Below, piece after piece: positions 12,501 to 25,545 of a DNA stretch of 64,000 bases (the stretch's first letter is position 1; every line of letters starts with the position of its first letter). Source of the DNA: Solea solea (lineage: Eukaryota > Chordata > Actinopteri > Pleuronectiformes > Soleidae); NCBI RefSeq assembly GCF_958295425.1, contig NC_081154.1:8854341-8918340 (forward strand), read 5' to 3'. The translations under genes and the position numbers were made by a program. Under the pieces are notes generated by a model, which saw only the letters and a program-made list of their open reading frames with translations, was not told the origin of the DNA and made no database searches.

Positions 12501-15500
12501 CTTAGTTTTTCCACACGTTTGAATAAATTAGGTGGAAGTGCGAGGACCCAAAAAAAGAAGAAAAAAAAAAACCTCACAGATTCACACGACGACGGATAAA
12601 ATGAGAGAGAAAAAACAAACAAATACAGCCCTGACCTTTCACAATAGAGCTTTGCATAAAGAACTACAATTAGATTAGTGTGGGAGATTAGACATTGTCC
12701 GGAGTGTATGTGATTTATAGGTCACGGGATTGAATTTCTGTGAAATCTCAGCAAAAGAATGAATGACATAATGCCCTTTTCCTTCAGGGGGGAAACGAAC
12801 ACCGCAGTGCAACTGGGAAAAAAAAGTGCTGCTAAATCCATGGACTAATTGACATAAGCTACATTATGACAATTTTCCCCTTTGATTTTGATTCCAAAAC
12901 ACCTTATATTATTCCCATGTCGTGAGGGAGAATCTTCTAAATCTAAATTCAATGCCTGCTCTTCCATTCTTCATTAGTAATGTTTTACTGTCTTTAATTT
13001 TTTTATTGTTTTGCTGTTTGCGTGTACCTGCCAGTTTTATTGGTACGGAATTAATCATCAGACACATCTCATCCTTGTAATGAGGTGTGTCCTTTGCTTC
13101 AGAGTCATGTGGGTAAAGAAGAAAAGTGAGATGAAAAGGCTGAAAGAGTAGAGCGGGCACCATTCCCAGCAGTAAGGGGAGAAAGAAAGGAAAAAAAAAA
13201 GGCTTTTTATTAAATCAGATCCTCAGTTTGTGCTCTGTGTGCAGACACAGAGCCTGGTTCTCCCTCGAGAAGAACACTGCCTGGCATTTCCTACTCTGGG
13301 ATGGCCCTGGCCAGATTAGAGGAAATTGATTTAATGGCTTTAGTTTAATAGCTCAAAGCGCTACGTCCACCTTGGATCTTTTGTGCTTTCTGTTATTTAC
13401 CTGTTTTTTTTTTCTACCAAGACCGGGCTGAGAAAATAAGTTGCTTTGCAGCAGGTAGTGAGTGCACAGGAATGGGTGTCAGTCGGAGCCTGTGTGGACG
13501 CTTCAGTGAGTTGTTGCTGTTAGGGATAGTGTAGCAGGCGGTTGTTTTTGGTTTAATAAAGAGACAGAACTGGGATCGATAAGCAGTGGTAAAACAACAC
13601 CTTCAGTCTTGGGCCCAGCAGGGCATTTAATTAGCTGGAGCCGGTAGACACAAGTTACGTCAGTGCTGCTTAACTGCATTAATACAGATACGTACAAACT
13701 TTAACATGTTTCGGTGTAACGCGGCGTGGCAGCACGCAGCACAAGAATCAGTGACTTAAGAGAACGGTTCCGGCAAGGTCAGCCACAATAAACACCCTCA
13801 CCTTTCACATGGGAAAGGGTCAACACCCCGAGTGACCCCAGTGTCTTTGAAGAAAAACCTCAAAAAAACAGGTCGGAAAATCTTCCACCAGTGCCTAGAT
13901 TCAAACCACGTGCTACTTGAGACTTATTGATATTTTTCTTCCAAAACAAGGGGAGTACTGTACGTGAATGCAGCGTTTTGTTCCGCTCGTCAGTGTAAAT
14001 ACAGTTTGGGGGGAAAAAGCAGCGCGTCCTATGGCATGGTATTGTTCTTTTTCTTTTCCCAGCATCCGAAAGAACAAAGGTTGTTTTGTCGAGCCAGCAG
14101 ATCGTGCTGTTTTCAATGTTTCAAATGAAGAGATAAACAATCATCTGGCAGAGAACACCTATCCTAACTCGCCCCGCATGCGTTTAAGTAGTTGCACATG
14201 TACCGAGAGGCTACAGGAAGGATGGACTGCACTACATACCAACAACATGTGAGGACAGTATATGTGGAGCGTTCAGCTTTTATGGGATCCTCTCTCGGCA
14301 GGGCGACAGTCAGTCTGTTAACAAAGTCAAAGGTGTCACAAGGACAAAAGAGAAACATAGAAGTATGGACGGGCTAGTAAAAAACACTCCATTGATAACA
14401 AATGCAGTTGTTTATGCAGCTACAGCTTACAGTATTATATATTGCCGTCAGCTGTTTGTTGTTCAAAACCACATATGAAGATTGCTTTATTGGTAGATGT
14501 TTATTTTTCGACATAATGGCTCGAAATTCAATTGGAATCGACTACATTTTGATGTTTGACTATATACAGAATTTTCTCCATGTTCTGGGCAGGTGGTTTA
14601 CATCTTGCACATGCTTGTTGATAATAATTCACTATGCTAGCATGCATATACTGTATAAACAAGTTCATATGTACTGAGAAACATGTGCAAATGAACCACC
14701 CCGTGGGCTGAAAATCTGGATTTTCCACGGGTTGTTTTTGCTCGGCTTAATTTTCGGAGATCCTGCCGGATGTCGCACAAACACGCGAACAAAAAAAACA
14801 ACAAAAAAACATGGGAAGTGCAGCCGCTAACGCATGTCTCCACTGTGATAAACAGCTGGTGAGCAATAATACAAAACAAAAATACATGGGCCCCATGTCG
14901 CTGTTCGGTGACAGATGTTCACACAAACATGAATTTCCTCGGATGGCCCCCATTATTGTGCCATTTTATGAGGCAGAAACACAACACTTGGTATGTGCTC
15001 ATTCTCCAAAACAGCGTGTTTGACAGTTAATAAAAAGATAACCCTGGGGTTTTTTTTGGCTAATGAGGAAGGCAATCTCGTAGCCACATACAGAGTGTGA
15101 TTAACTCCAGTGCACAGAGGTCGGTCAAGGGACACATGCACGCTCGCACACCACGCGTTCCCTTCACCGGTGCAGAGGGACCGTTAACGCGGGGAAAACA
15201 GGACGGCTCCAGTCCTCCTCTGTGGTCCCCTCTTGTCCCATGTTTTTTTTTTAATGTTTCCCGTCTGACATCATGTATGGGGAGTTTGTTTGCGACAGAT
15301 GAGGGGGATGCAGTGTGCGGTATCTAGGTGATCCATTCAGAGACGTGTGTTGAGGCGCGGAGCGGCCTTGAGGGCCGGGATTATGAGTCACTACATGTGA
15401 ATCCTTCCCTTGTATTCTGGGCTTTATGGTGCCAGAATGGGTTATAACTTGTAGCATAGGTGATCCATTTTTGTGTTGACGTCCTAAACTCTGCACAACC

Positions 15501-16509
15501 TTGAAATAACTCATTTCACACCTTGATTTTTTTCCACAGGGATATTAATGTTTTTAATTTGGCGCATATACATAATGGACTGATTATCACCCTAATAAAA
15601 TTCTTTGTTGAACGGATTAGAGGATGTTTTCCAGATCTTCATAGATGCGTTTTAGCCGAACACGTTCAGATGTGGTTTGGTTTATCGGTTGTATAAAGTC
15701 ACAGCTCGCTGACTTTTCAGTGCAATCACTTCATTCTAGTTATGGCTCATGGTTCTACACTCACCCAGTCGCGGCACCGCGAGGGCACTGGCATCATTAT
15801 ATCAGCTTCACAAATAATGCATGCACGTTCAAACACTCAGTAAATAACATCCCCATAGGGGTGCTGCAGTCAAAGCACCGGCTGAAACTTCAATGAGATC
15901 AAAGACCACACGTTTGGTTTACAGTCCAATTATTCCCGAAAAGATAAACTCACTCTTAAAAACTTTCCACGTTCCCTAAAATATGTGTAGTTAGCAACAC
16001 AACTATTGCCAGTTGTGTTGATTTGCTGTTGGGAGTGTCAAGTACTGGATTATAATCTGAAAATGAGACCATGTATTCATTCATATCACTGCAGTCCTGC
16101 ACATCTTTGGAGTCGTCCAAAGGTTTTTAAAAAAGAAAGTTCTGCTAGGTGATGGAGTGATTTTATTGTGACATTTTCCTAATCCCCACTGCAATAAATG
16201 TCAGCAGCATAATGTTTAAAAAAGGACACATTGCTGCCAATGACATATCTTGTTAACTAAAAGTGATGGCATGTGTAACTCTAAGGATTTGGCTTATTAA
16301 GATCGTTTCTAATAGGAAGGAAGGCTGACTCATATGTTTAACACTTTTGCTGCCAACAAATGTCTTTGATTGACGTTTAATTATACACAGCCACCTTATT
16401 CCACTTGGCACAGACAACAGAATCTAAATATAACTAATAAAACAAACTTTTGTCACCGTGATTCTTGGAGACTAAATATTGACTTGGCACTAATTTTAAA
16501 ATGACTGAC

Positions 16510-16660
16510 ATGTCTCCGCTGCGTTTGCGCACTCTTCCTGGATTTCGGCTGCGAGTCGCGAGAATGCGCTTGGTGCTCAGCGTGCGTTTTAACGGAAAGT
16601 GAAACCCGACTCCGCTTGAGCTGCAAGGTGTCGTACCTCGCGTGTGATATTTTACGGTGT
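16510..16660. promoter_or_regulatory. CpG-dense block with an ISRE
   Basis: About 17 CpGs occur in 150 bp in an otherwise CpG-poor intron. It contains GGAAAGTGAAAC (16594-16605), which matches the interferon-stimulated response element core GAAANNGAAAC. It could be a small unmethylated regulatory element or part of a young repeat; no TATA box or donor site marks it clearly as a promoter. Confidence 0.4.
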
Positions 16661-17589
16661 AAGATTGCCAACAGATTGCCAAAATAAATAAAAAAAAACA
16701 TCCTGTGTGGATTTTTCACCTTGATGTGGTGTAGTAAATATTTTCCGAGGTGTTTCTGTTGCGGATTAAATCTCAGGACTCGTGTTGACCTGTTGCCATC
16801 TCATCTTGCTGCTCATCCCATCACATTTCCATCTTATACACTGTCTCACCAACATCATGTGGTGAGCCTAATGCCTCAGTACATCTCACACACAGGCACC
16901 CACCAACACCACCACACCTCTGCACAGAGCTGAGAATTCAAGCCGGCAGGCATTCAGCCTGGCGATAGAGCTCAGGGCGCCACGTGACTCAGTTTGTTTG
17001 TGCTTGCCATGTAGGCAGGAAAAGCTTCTGTAAAAAGAAAAATGAAGAGTTTCAAGCTGTCAAGAGTTCACTGGGCACTCCAAGTCCACGCTTGATCTCC
17101 ACACTAGTGGAATTATTGTCTGTGTGTTCGCTTCATATTCTCCGCTTTGCTTTGAGCACTTTTTTATGGCAGTGATCCACTCCCTTTGTCTCTGAGGATA
17201 TTTTGTCATCTGGTAAACTGCTCTCCAATTTGCATGTCGCTGACTGTGTTGACATCAGCGAACCACCGTCTTCACTTTTTTATGAATGCTGTTCGCAAAG
17301 AGTTGAACTTAGACATTTATATGTAGACGTGTGTGTATCTACTGCATGTCTATGGATTTAAAAACAACCAGGCTCCCTGCCAAAAGACTCATTTTGATTC
17401 CAACCATTGCAACTGGAGCTCTGTTGTGTTCGGATGAGTCTAAAACCGGTTTGGAAAGCCTTAAACATGAAATATATGAGTCGTCACTGCACATTATTGG
17501 CCCATTTCTCTTCCAGCTACTTGACATTAGACTTGTGGAGATTGTGTCCTGCCACTGTGGATGCAGGATAGGTGTTTGGAGGTTTATGG

Positions 17590-17800
17590 AAAGGGAAAGT
17601 ATCTTTATTGTCATTATACAAGTGAAGTGTAGGTCGGATGCAGGGTTGATGCATCAAGGAAACCCACACAGACACGAGGAAAACACAACACCACACAGAA
17701 AGGTCCCAGGCCGGGAATCGAATCCAACACATTCTTGCTGTGAGGCAACTGTGCCAACCACTACCAGCACTAACCACTAATCCGCCATGCCGCCTCTGGG
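17590..17800 (-). mobile_element. tRNA-like SINE fragment
   Basis: Read on the minus strand, it has TAGTGGTTAGTGCTGG and TTGCCTCACAGCAAGAA, then GGATTCGATTCCC, a tRNA-type B box, and continues CCTTTCTGTGTGG. This is the order seen in a very common teleost short interspersed repeat. The tRNA-like head contains a small internal duplication (TAGTGGTTAG / TAGTGGTTGG). The exact family and borders are not settled. Confidence 0.6.
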
Positions 17801-20800
17801 GATTTATTCTGGAGGATTTACTAAGAGGATAGTGAGATGTTGGGGAGTTTAAGTATCTTAGAGTTCACAAGGTGGTTTGAAATGGACCATGGAGGTCATC
17901 AGTGTGATTTAAGTGCTACTGGCTTGAGTCAGGTTTTTCCCGGCAAAGCAGGAGCTGAGCCTGAAGGCAACGTTTTCAGTTTAGTGCCTACAATAATGTT
18001 CCATCTCTCAAAATGTCTCAAAATGACAGCTTTTGAGGTGAAGTGAGGGGATGAATGTGCTGAAAGACACTTCCTACTGAATTGAGACAGAGCCAGAGGG
18101 TAGTTCTTCTTTCCCATCAGGCCACCAGGGAATACCTCAGGATTTGCCTGGAAGAGCTGGAGAAAGTTGTTGTAGATGAGGACGTCAGGGCTGCTTTGCT
18201 TGGACTGCAGCTACCAGGAGAGGACAGATAAAAAAAATATAAATGATAACTGTAAAAATGATAAAAACAAGTCAGCAACACTGATCGTAAAATGCATCGT
18301 CGCAGTCTAATAAACAGAATATGAACGGACACTTTCGTCTGCACGGATGAATGTTTCCTTAAGTTTTATGAACTCGTGCACAATCACAAGACTGCAGTGG
18401 AGTAAATGAAATGATTTCTGCACATTCAGGGGACAACGTTGACATATTTAGGGCTGATTTGTTCGACGTGGTCGCCCTTGTCATTCGGTGAAATCCGATA
18501 AGCATCAGATCACTAAATAGAGGGTGTGTGTTATGTCCTCGAGCAACTGTTTCTGTGTATCCTGTTTCAATTTCTCACCATAAGGGAGGGGGAACGGTAA
18601 CGTGAAACAAAAAAAGGAATTTAAGACGCGCTGTTAAAAGAAAAGTAGGAGGAAAACGCTTGTATCCACCCTGGATTTACCTGAGTTTTATTCATGAAGT
18701 GTAATCATGGCACAAAAAGAAGGGGAAAAAAAGAAGCAGGTTGAAGCAACTGGAAGATAGAAAGCCACCAGCAGGAAAAAGCCTGCCAGTCAATTACATT
18801 ATGAATGGCTCTGCACCGACCAGTAGATCTCACAGATATGAGCTCTGCTGGCATGTTAACATTAATCGAGCTCCCATTAGTCTAATGATAGGTCACATTA
18901 GCTCCAGGCAGCTGGCACAGGCCTGTTAGTTGTGATAAGGCTTCTTCAGCAGCTTGTGTTTGTGTGCAGTTGTTAGAGGAGGCCTGTGGTTGCGGCATAA
19001 TGCTCTCTTTTAGTGTCTTCAGCTCACAGTTGCAGGGGCAGTGCAGTCTTGGAACAACAGGCATCAGAGTGCTACAGTGTGGGCAGGACTGTGTGGCGTA
19101 GCTCAGTGATCACAGCGAAAACAAAAGCCGAGGAATGCTTATTTTGTACGATTTAAAATAAAAAAAACAACACGTTTTGAGAGCTATTTATGAATTTGCA
19201 CAAAAAGATCGACACTAAACACACATTTGACATACTTAACCTTTGATTCAAATGTGGTTTTTGTACAAGCACAGTTCAGGATGAGCAACGCAGTTCTTCA
19301 GGGGCTTCATGAGCGAGTTCATAAATGCTGTTGTGTCTCTGCTTCCTCACACATCCTGTACACACTCACAACACACATGAGATGACTGTGTTATTGACTG
19401 GATGACTCAGAGAATCTCACAGTTCCTGGTCTTGCACAGCAGTAAGAGATGTTTATAGAGAAGTCACGAAATGACACCGAGTCCTCTCATGTCTCCTCCT
19501 CCTCCTCTTCCTCCTCCACTCACAATCTCTACGCTTCAGCTTTGCCCCCTCTATCCCCTCTGTTATCGCTGCGTCTCGATTGGATGCTGAAACAGCTATT
19601 TGGTCTAAGTAACGGCAGTAAGAGAGCCCCTTTGTGCCGTTTCACTCTGTGTGGCCTAGAATAGCCAGGTACAGTAATTGGATCCAGTTGATAAATGAAG
19701 AAATGAACTCTTTTGGACTATGCATGAGCAGAGTGCTCTTTTACATGATGGCAGTAAACATGTTTGGGAATGAATTAGTGTTTTTTCCTTTTTTCCTACG
19801 TTCAAAAGTGGATTCTATGTCGCTAGATAGACGATAGAGTCAGGTTTACCTTGAAACAACACGTACATGAGGCCATGAAGGAACATCTCCAAAGCCTTGA
19901 GTAAAGAACTTGAGATATTGAACTACTAATGAACCTGGAACCCTCAACCGTCGAGATGAACAATTATTGACACCTGTTAATTGAGACTGATATGGTCCTG
20001 GGATGGAGTAACAGCTTCCCCTATTGTGCGTGTATGGGTTTGCACCTGCATGCACCCACATACTGTAAATCTGTCCTTTTCTGTTTCTCTCCACCAGCCG
20101 TCCTCCCTTCACCCTTCCTTACATCGCTGTCTTCTTTGTTTCTACCTTCTACCTCTTTGGTTTCTAGGCACTTGGGGGGGGGGGGGTGAGAACACACAGG
20201 GGTCAATGGGCCAAATAGAGACAGTGCTGAGTAGCAGTTTCCTACAAGGGGGAAAAATAAATGACGAATGTGCCGGCAGATGCACTCGTTTGGCAGCCTT
20301 AAACAGCCTACAGCACAATGGTGAACTAATGTGCACTGAAACCCTCTGACCTTTCTTTTTTTTTTCTATGCATTCATACATTGTGTGTCTGTGTGTGTGT
20401 GTGTGTGTGTATCCCAGCGCCTGCACATTCTTATGCATAATGACAAGAATGCTTGAAAGTATGCTTGTGTACGTTGCAAAGTGTGAAGAAGCCTCCCGTG
20501 CAACGGCTGCTCTGGATCTGGTCAAACAGGACAGTCCTGCTGTAGTTCTTTCTCATTGTTTTCCCTCATCAAGCAGGACATGTGGATGTAGCGCCTCTCT
20601 GTCTTGTGGGGTATAACTGCCTTATTGGAAGTTTTGTCATCCAATTACGCTTCTTTTTACATCACTGCACCTTTTTCTTTTTGCATTCACTTGCTTTCAT
20701 GTTTTTGTGTCAGGGAAAATGTGTCACAAGCTGTTGTGAACTGTGTATATAATTGTACAGAGCGTGTTTCATTGTTTGTGAATTTGGCGTTTCATTTATA

Positions 20801-23191
20801 GGAAGTAGATGTTATCTCTTAACTCAAACGTTACATAATATTTTAACTTCAATAATATAAAGATAGTGATCATCAAAATTCCACATGCTTGTCACGCACA
20901 GTCGCATGTAATGTGTATGGTGCAATTGCCTTGAACATGAGTTTGACTGTATGTTTTATGACTTTACTATTTCATAATAATAATGGAAAGGAAAAAAAAG
21001 GCCTCGGTGGACCATTGACTGCAGATGTTTTGCGCACAGAGCTGGAATCACACCTGCACACGTGAGTCCACGTGACTGTCTGAGGTGGACTTACAGACTT
21101 TCAAGAGACCAGAACAAATATGGACGACTGTCAACGACGCATTACGTTCTTTGTTTCTTCCCTTCGACCTGGATGTTGGTTTACAGCTTTACATGAATAA
21201 GCTATCATTACATTCATCTGCATATATAGTGCATTTGTATAATGCAGTGCGGCACCCTTGCTTCTGCGTTGTATGTGCTCAGAGGTGTTTTCTTTTGTTT
21301 ACTATGCAATTATTTTTTTTCCCTAAGAAAACCGTGGCGGAACATTTTAACATCTTTAAACAAGCCTGCAAGGAAACTTTAATTCACTTTGCAGCCGAGC
21401 AAATGCAGCAGCACATGATCTAAATGCACGTGCGTTAACGTTAACGTTCACATAAATTGTGATGTGAACATGGAGTGATCACGCGAACACAAGCGCGCCA
21501 GATACCTTGCCATAAACAGTAGCTCCGACACATAGTTTTATGGAGTCTACCCGATCATTACGTAGATTCCAGTCCACCAAAGCAGAAACACAAAGCGGAG
21601 GTGATGCTGATGGACTGCTGACAGTCTGCCCGCCCTCTGTGTTTCCTCCTCCCATGTCGGAGGATGGAGTGTGGCTGGATTTCTTCAACTGTTGCCACAT
21701 GTCGTTTATTTCATTTCATCATTCGAAGCATATGGCTGCACGCTTAATTGGTGGTGTACGAATGAATAGTGTTAAGGTGTTCCTGTAATACTGTAGTTAA
21801 ACAAGTGAGAGTGAGGCCTGGATTCTGTCCGACACTTTTTAAATCAGTACATAAACCTCAGTGTTTGGTTATACAGTAGAACCAGATGGAATAATATATA
21901 AGGGCTGAAATTTTACATGAGGAAGTGGCCTCATATGATGCATGAGAATATGTTTAATTATGTTGTGCTGTTGTGGACAGTTGAATTAGGAGGAGGTTTG
22001 GAATTGTATCATAAAAATGGTTGTTTAGGGTGTTTTTTTACTCACTTTTTGTCTATTCCTCTCTCCTACATTGTCAATTACACATACATACACATGGTAA
22101 TCTAAGCCAATTAGGTGATGACATTATTTAGGGACTTTTAGAACAGCCAATAGCTTGTATCGGTGTATTATAGCCGAGCCCACTTTTCTGGTACCGCTTG
22201 GGTTTTCTCTGTGTCTGTTGTCGACAATGTGAAATGAACAGACGAGGGATGCCTCGGTGGCTTCTTCAAATTGAAGGCTTTCAGCCACAGCACACGTCAT
22301 TGTACGGCATTTACATTCCTGTCTTTTGCTTAACCTTTTGCTTAAACCAACATTTATAGCAACCCCTGGCACGCATGATACCTGTTTTTCTCAAAGCCGT
22401 GTTATCTTTCAATGTTGTTTTCCTGCCTGCTGGGTAAAGCTAGCCGACGACTGACCTAAACTGTCAAACAGTCTTGCACAAAATGACTGGAGGACGTCTA
22501 CTTACTGTGCATGTTTTTGAAAATAAGTCCAATGGTTTAAGGGAAATAAAACCAATATAATGACAGATAGTAAATTGACACTCATACAAAGAATCACACC
22601 TAAGCCCTTTCTAGTCCATGCACGACATTCTTGCTCATTTGCATGTTCAGTTGAAGGTTAAAGCTGCAGTGTTGTTCTACTTTAGTTTGGTCTCTGTGAA
22701 CAGAAATGATGTGACAATATTTGCATGCTGTGTCCCTGATAGAGCAATGTGTGTGTGTGTGTGTATACAGCAGCAGCGCAGGGGGCAGACATGGACAAAA
22801 CCCAGGTCTTACAGAGTGCTTGGAAACCTTTTGTGGGCATTCTTTGTGTTTTCAGTCGTACTCCCACCTGTTTCCAGCCGTCTCGATTCAGGCTACTAGT
22901 GCTATGTTGCTGTTGCCTCTGTCTATCTCGCGTGAAACAAATATCTTGTGTGTGTCCAGTGCAGGAATGTCGCCTGTTGACTAACGGTCTAAACACACCC
23001 ATACTGACAAATACAGAGAGAATTGTGTGGAGCTTATAGCCTAAATCACTACTGTGTGAACTCAGTTGACAATAGTTTGAATTAAACAGGCATTTGTTTA
23101 AAGGTCACGCACTACAGTTGTGACTACATTAAAGGAATACTTTAAATATCTTCATTCTTTTCTTTGTTACGTGCCCACCAGTGACACTTCC

Positions 23192-23230
23192 TGTTAGCAT
23201 AACTGTTAGCATAACTGTTAGCAAAGATGG
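23192..23230. repeat. tandem 12-mer (x3) leading into a YY1-like motif
   Basis: CTGTTAGCATAA is repeated nearly three times and runs into AAGATGGCGG, the core bound by YY1. The surrounding block (about 23090-23430) has the look of a dispersed fish repeat, so the motif may be repeat-borne. Confidence 0.5.
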
Positions 23231-23557
23231 CGGACAGTGTTTACATTCTGGGAATGAGGTCCCGCCCCCCTACGAGTGGGTCTAAAAAGTGCAGAATTAG
23301 CGTTGGACCTCGATATAGATAAGATATTTCTCCACTCTCCACAATTTTTCAAAAATACTCCCCTATTCGAGTAATACAAAGCGAAATGCAAATCGATGAG
23401 GTATTCCTTGCCACCCCAAACCAAGCAGTGACTGCAATTTTACTAATAACTAAACAAACGACCTAATAGTTGTATTGTATTTGGATTCAAAACCACCCAT
23501 CTCTGGTCAAGTAAACAAGAGCTGTTGGTAGTATGTAAGCAGGAGCTGTATTTGGGA

Positions 23558-23571
23558 GTAACCATGGTTAC
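23558..23571. promoter_or_regulatory. RFX-type palindrome 1
   Basis: GTAACCATGGTTAC is a perfect 14-bp palindrome of the X-box form GTNRCCATGGYNAC bound by RFX-family dimers. Confidence 0.4.
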
Positions 23572-25531
23572 GACAAGTTGGAAAGGTTCCTGTTTCTGCC
23601 AGGGGAAGAGGTCTGTGAGTGGGAGAGGGGAATCAGGGTAGAGAACGGCCTGTACACTCTTCCTCTCTTCCTCCACACTGTGATACTGACAGAGACTTGC
23701 TCATGGTTGAAAGCTCCTCAGGCAGATACACGCAGGCAAACTCTGGCTGAACTCGCAAGCCTAAAGAAAAACATATTTCAAGTATATACAGTGCTGCGTT
23801 TGGCTTAGGACTCAATCCATACATGCTCCATCTGTGTGTGTAACATCCATGAAAAGAAGAGTATGATTGAGTAACTCTTTTATTTTATTTCTCGGGGATG
23901 TTTGCAATGAAAACTCGATCTTCTGTTCTCTCTTCCCTCACTGTACCGCTTTGTTCCGGTGCTCATTGCAATCTTGTTGTGTGGATTAAAAAGCTGTAAA
24001 CTGCCTGATGGATCTAATTTGACAATGAGTTGTCACTGAGCAGTTGGGAGAAGTGAAGCTCAGTACCTAGTGTTTCCACTTTAGAGCCTGATTGGTTGCA
24101 TTTGCGCGTATGCGAAAACGCACTGCCGTGCACATGTGAGCATCTGTGCCATGTGTGTGTGTGTCCCAGATCAGACCAGATCTGGGACCACACAAGTTCT
24201 TGAGAGGGGGCCGATGGGAATCAGGGGCCCCGACTGCCCAAAGCAGAGTCTCTGCCAAGAAAATCACCTTCCAGGCTGTTAGCCCCACCTTTTGGCCCCT
24301 GCCACATTCTCCTCCTCCTCCTCCACCACCTTCTCCTCTTTCACATATTCCGCTGTATTCCATTCAGCGAACGATGGATATTATAGTGTGAGGGACATGT
24401 CGTTATGGCTCCGGGGCCAGGGGGGCCCCTCACCGTACCTTATAGGCTTCATTTCACTCTTTGTGACTGTTTAGCTTTGGTTTCTGTACAGTGTGTATTT
24501 TATTGCTCATTACAGAGGTGTGACATGAATGGAAAAACCCAGGGTGGAAAGAGGTGACCCAGGGTGTGATTATGATGGTTTGTGTACACCTGTGCCTTAA
24601 AAAACACATGTATTATACATTCCTTACTGTAAATACTGTATGGTGCAGGCACGTTTAAAGGAACACTTTGTGCCAGTTCTTGCGACTCACATTTTAAAAA
24701 TTTTCTAATTATGAATTGATTGATTGTTTGTTTGAAATTGTAGTTCAGAATTTGTTGGAGAAGAAGCTGGCAGATGTCCTGTATTACTCACATTATATTT
24801 GCTTGGCCCAAAATCTGAAATATGATAAGGATGGACTCAGTGGTGTCACTGGGTGTCATCTTATACCAGGCGCTATAGGGGGAGGCCAGTCAACGCCATG
24901 CATGTTACATGCTCATGTTCTTTGGATGCACATATCGCTTAGCAGCGCCCGGACCTGAAAGTAGGCCAGACAGCTGATGATGTTGCCCCATACTGAGTGC
25001 AAAATAAACAGCGTGAAATGTAAAGGTCAGCATAAAGTTGAAGGAGCCAGTCGCTGGTTCTCCCTTTTGCCCTTGGTTATAGTTGGGCCCCTACCAAGAA
25101 TCATCACTGGTCTATTAATCAGATGGCTTAACTTTATGAGACCCACTTGTGTGCTGTATGTCACACACCGTGTCCACAGTTTCTCTTGGCTTAATTCTGC
25201 AGTTAACATCTAATGCAGATGCAGAAACAGACCCGTTTTCAGTGAAGAAAGAGCAGCATCTTCATGATTCTGTCCTCATCAAGCTCCCTCTGGCTCCCTC
25301 TCAAACATAAGCCCATCCCTGTGTTGCGTGATATTGATATCATTTTATTAGTGCCCTTGTTTATATGCCTGACACGAGTCTGCTTTGTTTTATTTGAATC
25401 GCAACTGATGCGCAGAGTGTGTGTGTGTGAACTCCAAGAAGAATATGTATAATTATTCTGTTTTATTGCTGAACTTGTTTTCACCCCTGGCCTTTTGGGA
25501 ATTTTCCAGCACAGGAGCGCTCTCCTGGGCT

Positions 25532-25545
25532 GTTGGCATGGCAAC
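25532..25545. promoter_or_regulatory. RFX-type palindrome 2
   Basis: GTTGGCATGGCAAC differs by one base from the RFX ideal GTTGCCATGGCAAC. Confidence 0.4.

Larger units (their letters stand above)
12001..23000 (+). other. thra 5' intron, second part
   Basis: No coding exon recognised. Contents are a CpG-dense block (16510-16660), a SINE-like repeat (17590-17800), a motif-dense stretch with many ATTA/TAAT cores and an AGGTCA (18790-18930), a G13 run (20174-20186), a GT repeat (20391-20410) and a 12-bp palindrome GTTAACGTTAAC (21434-21445). Confidence 0.6.

Noticed and set aside
17700..17795. Possible tRNA gene on the minus strand
   Set aside because: The A and B boxes belong to a degenerate SINE head followed by typical SINE body; there is no intact cloverleaf.
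21434..21445. Perfect palindrome GTTAACGTTAAC
   Set aside because: It resembles an HNF1 site but lacks the central base of the 13-bp consensus; alone it is weak evidence.
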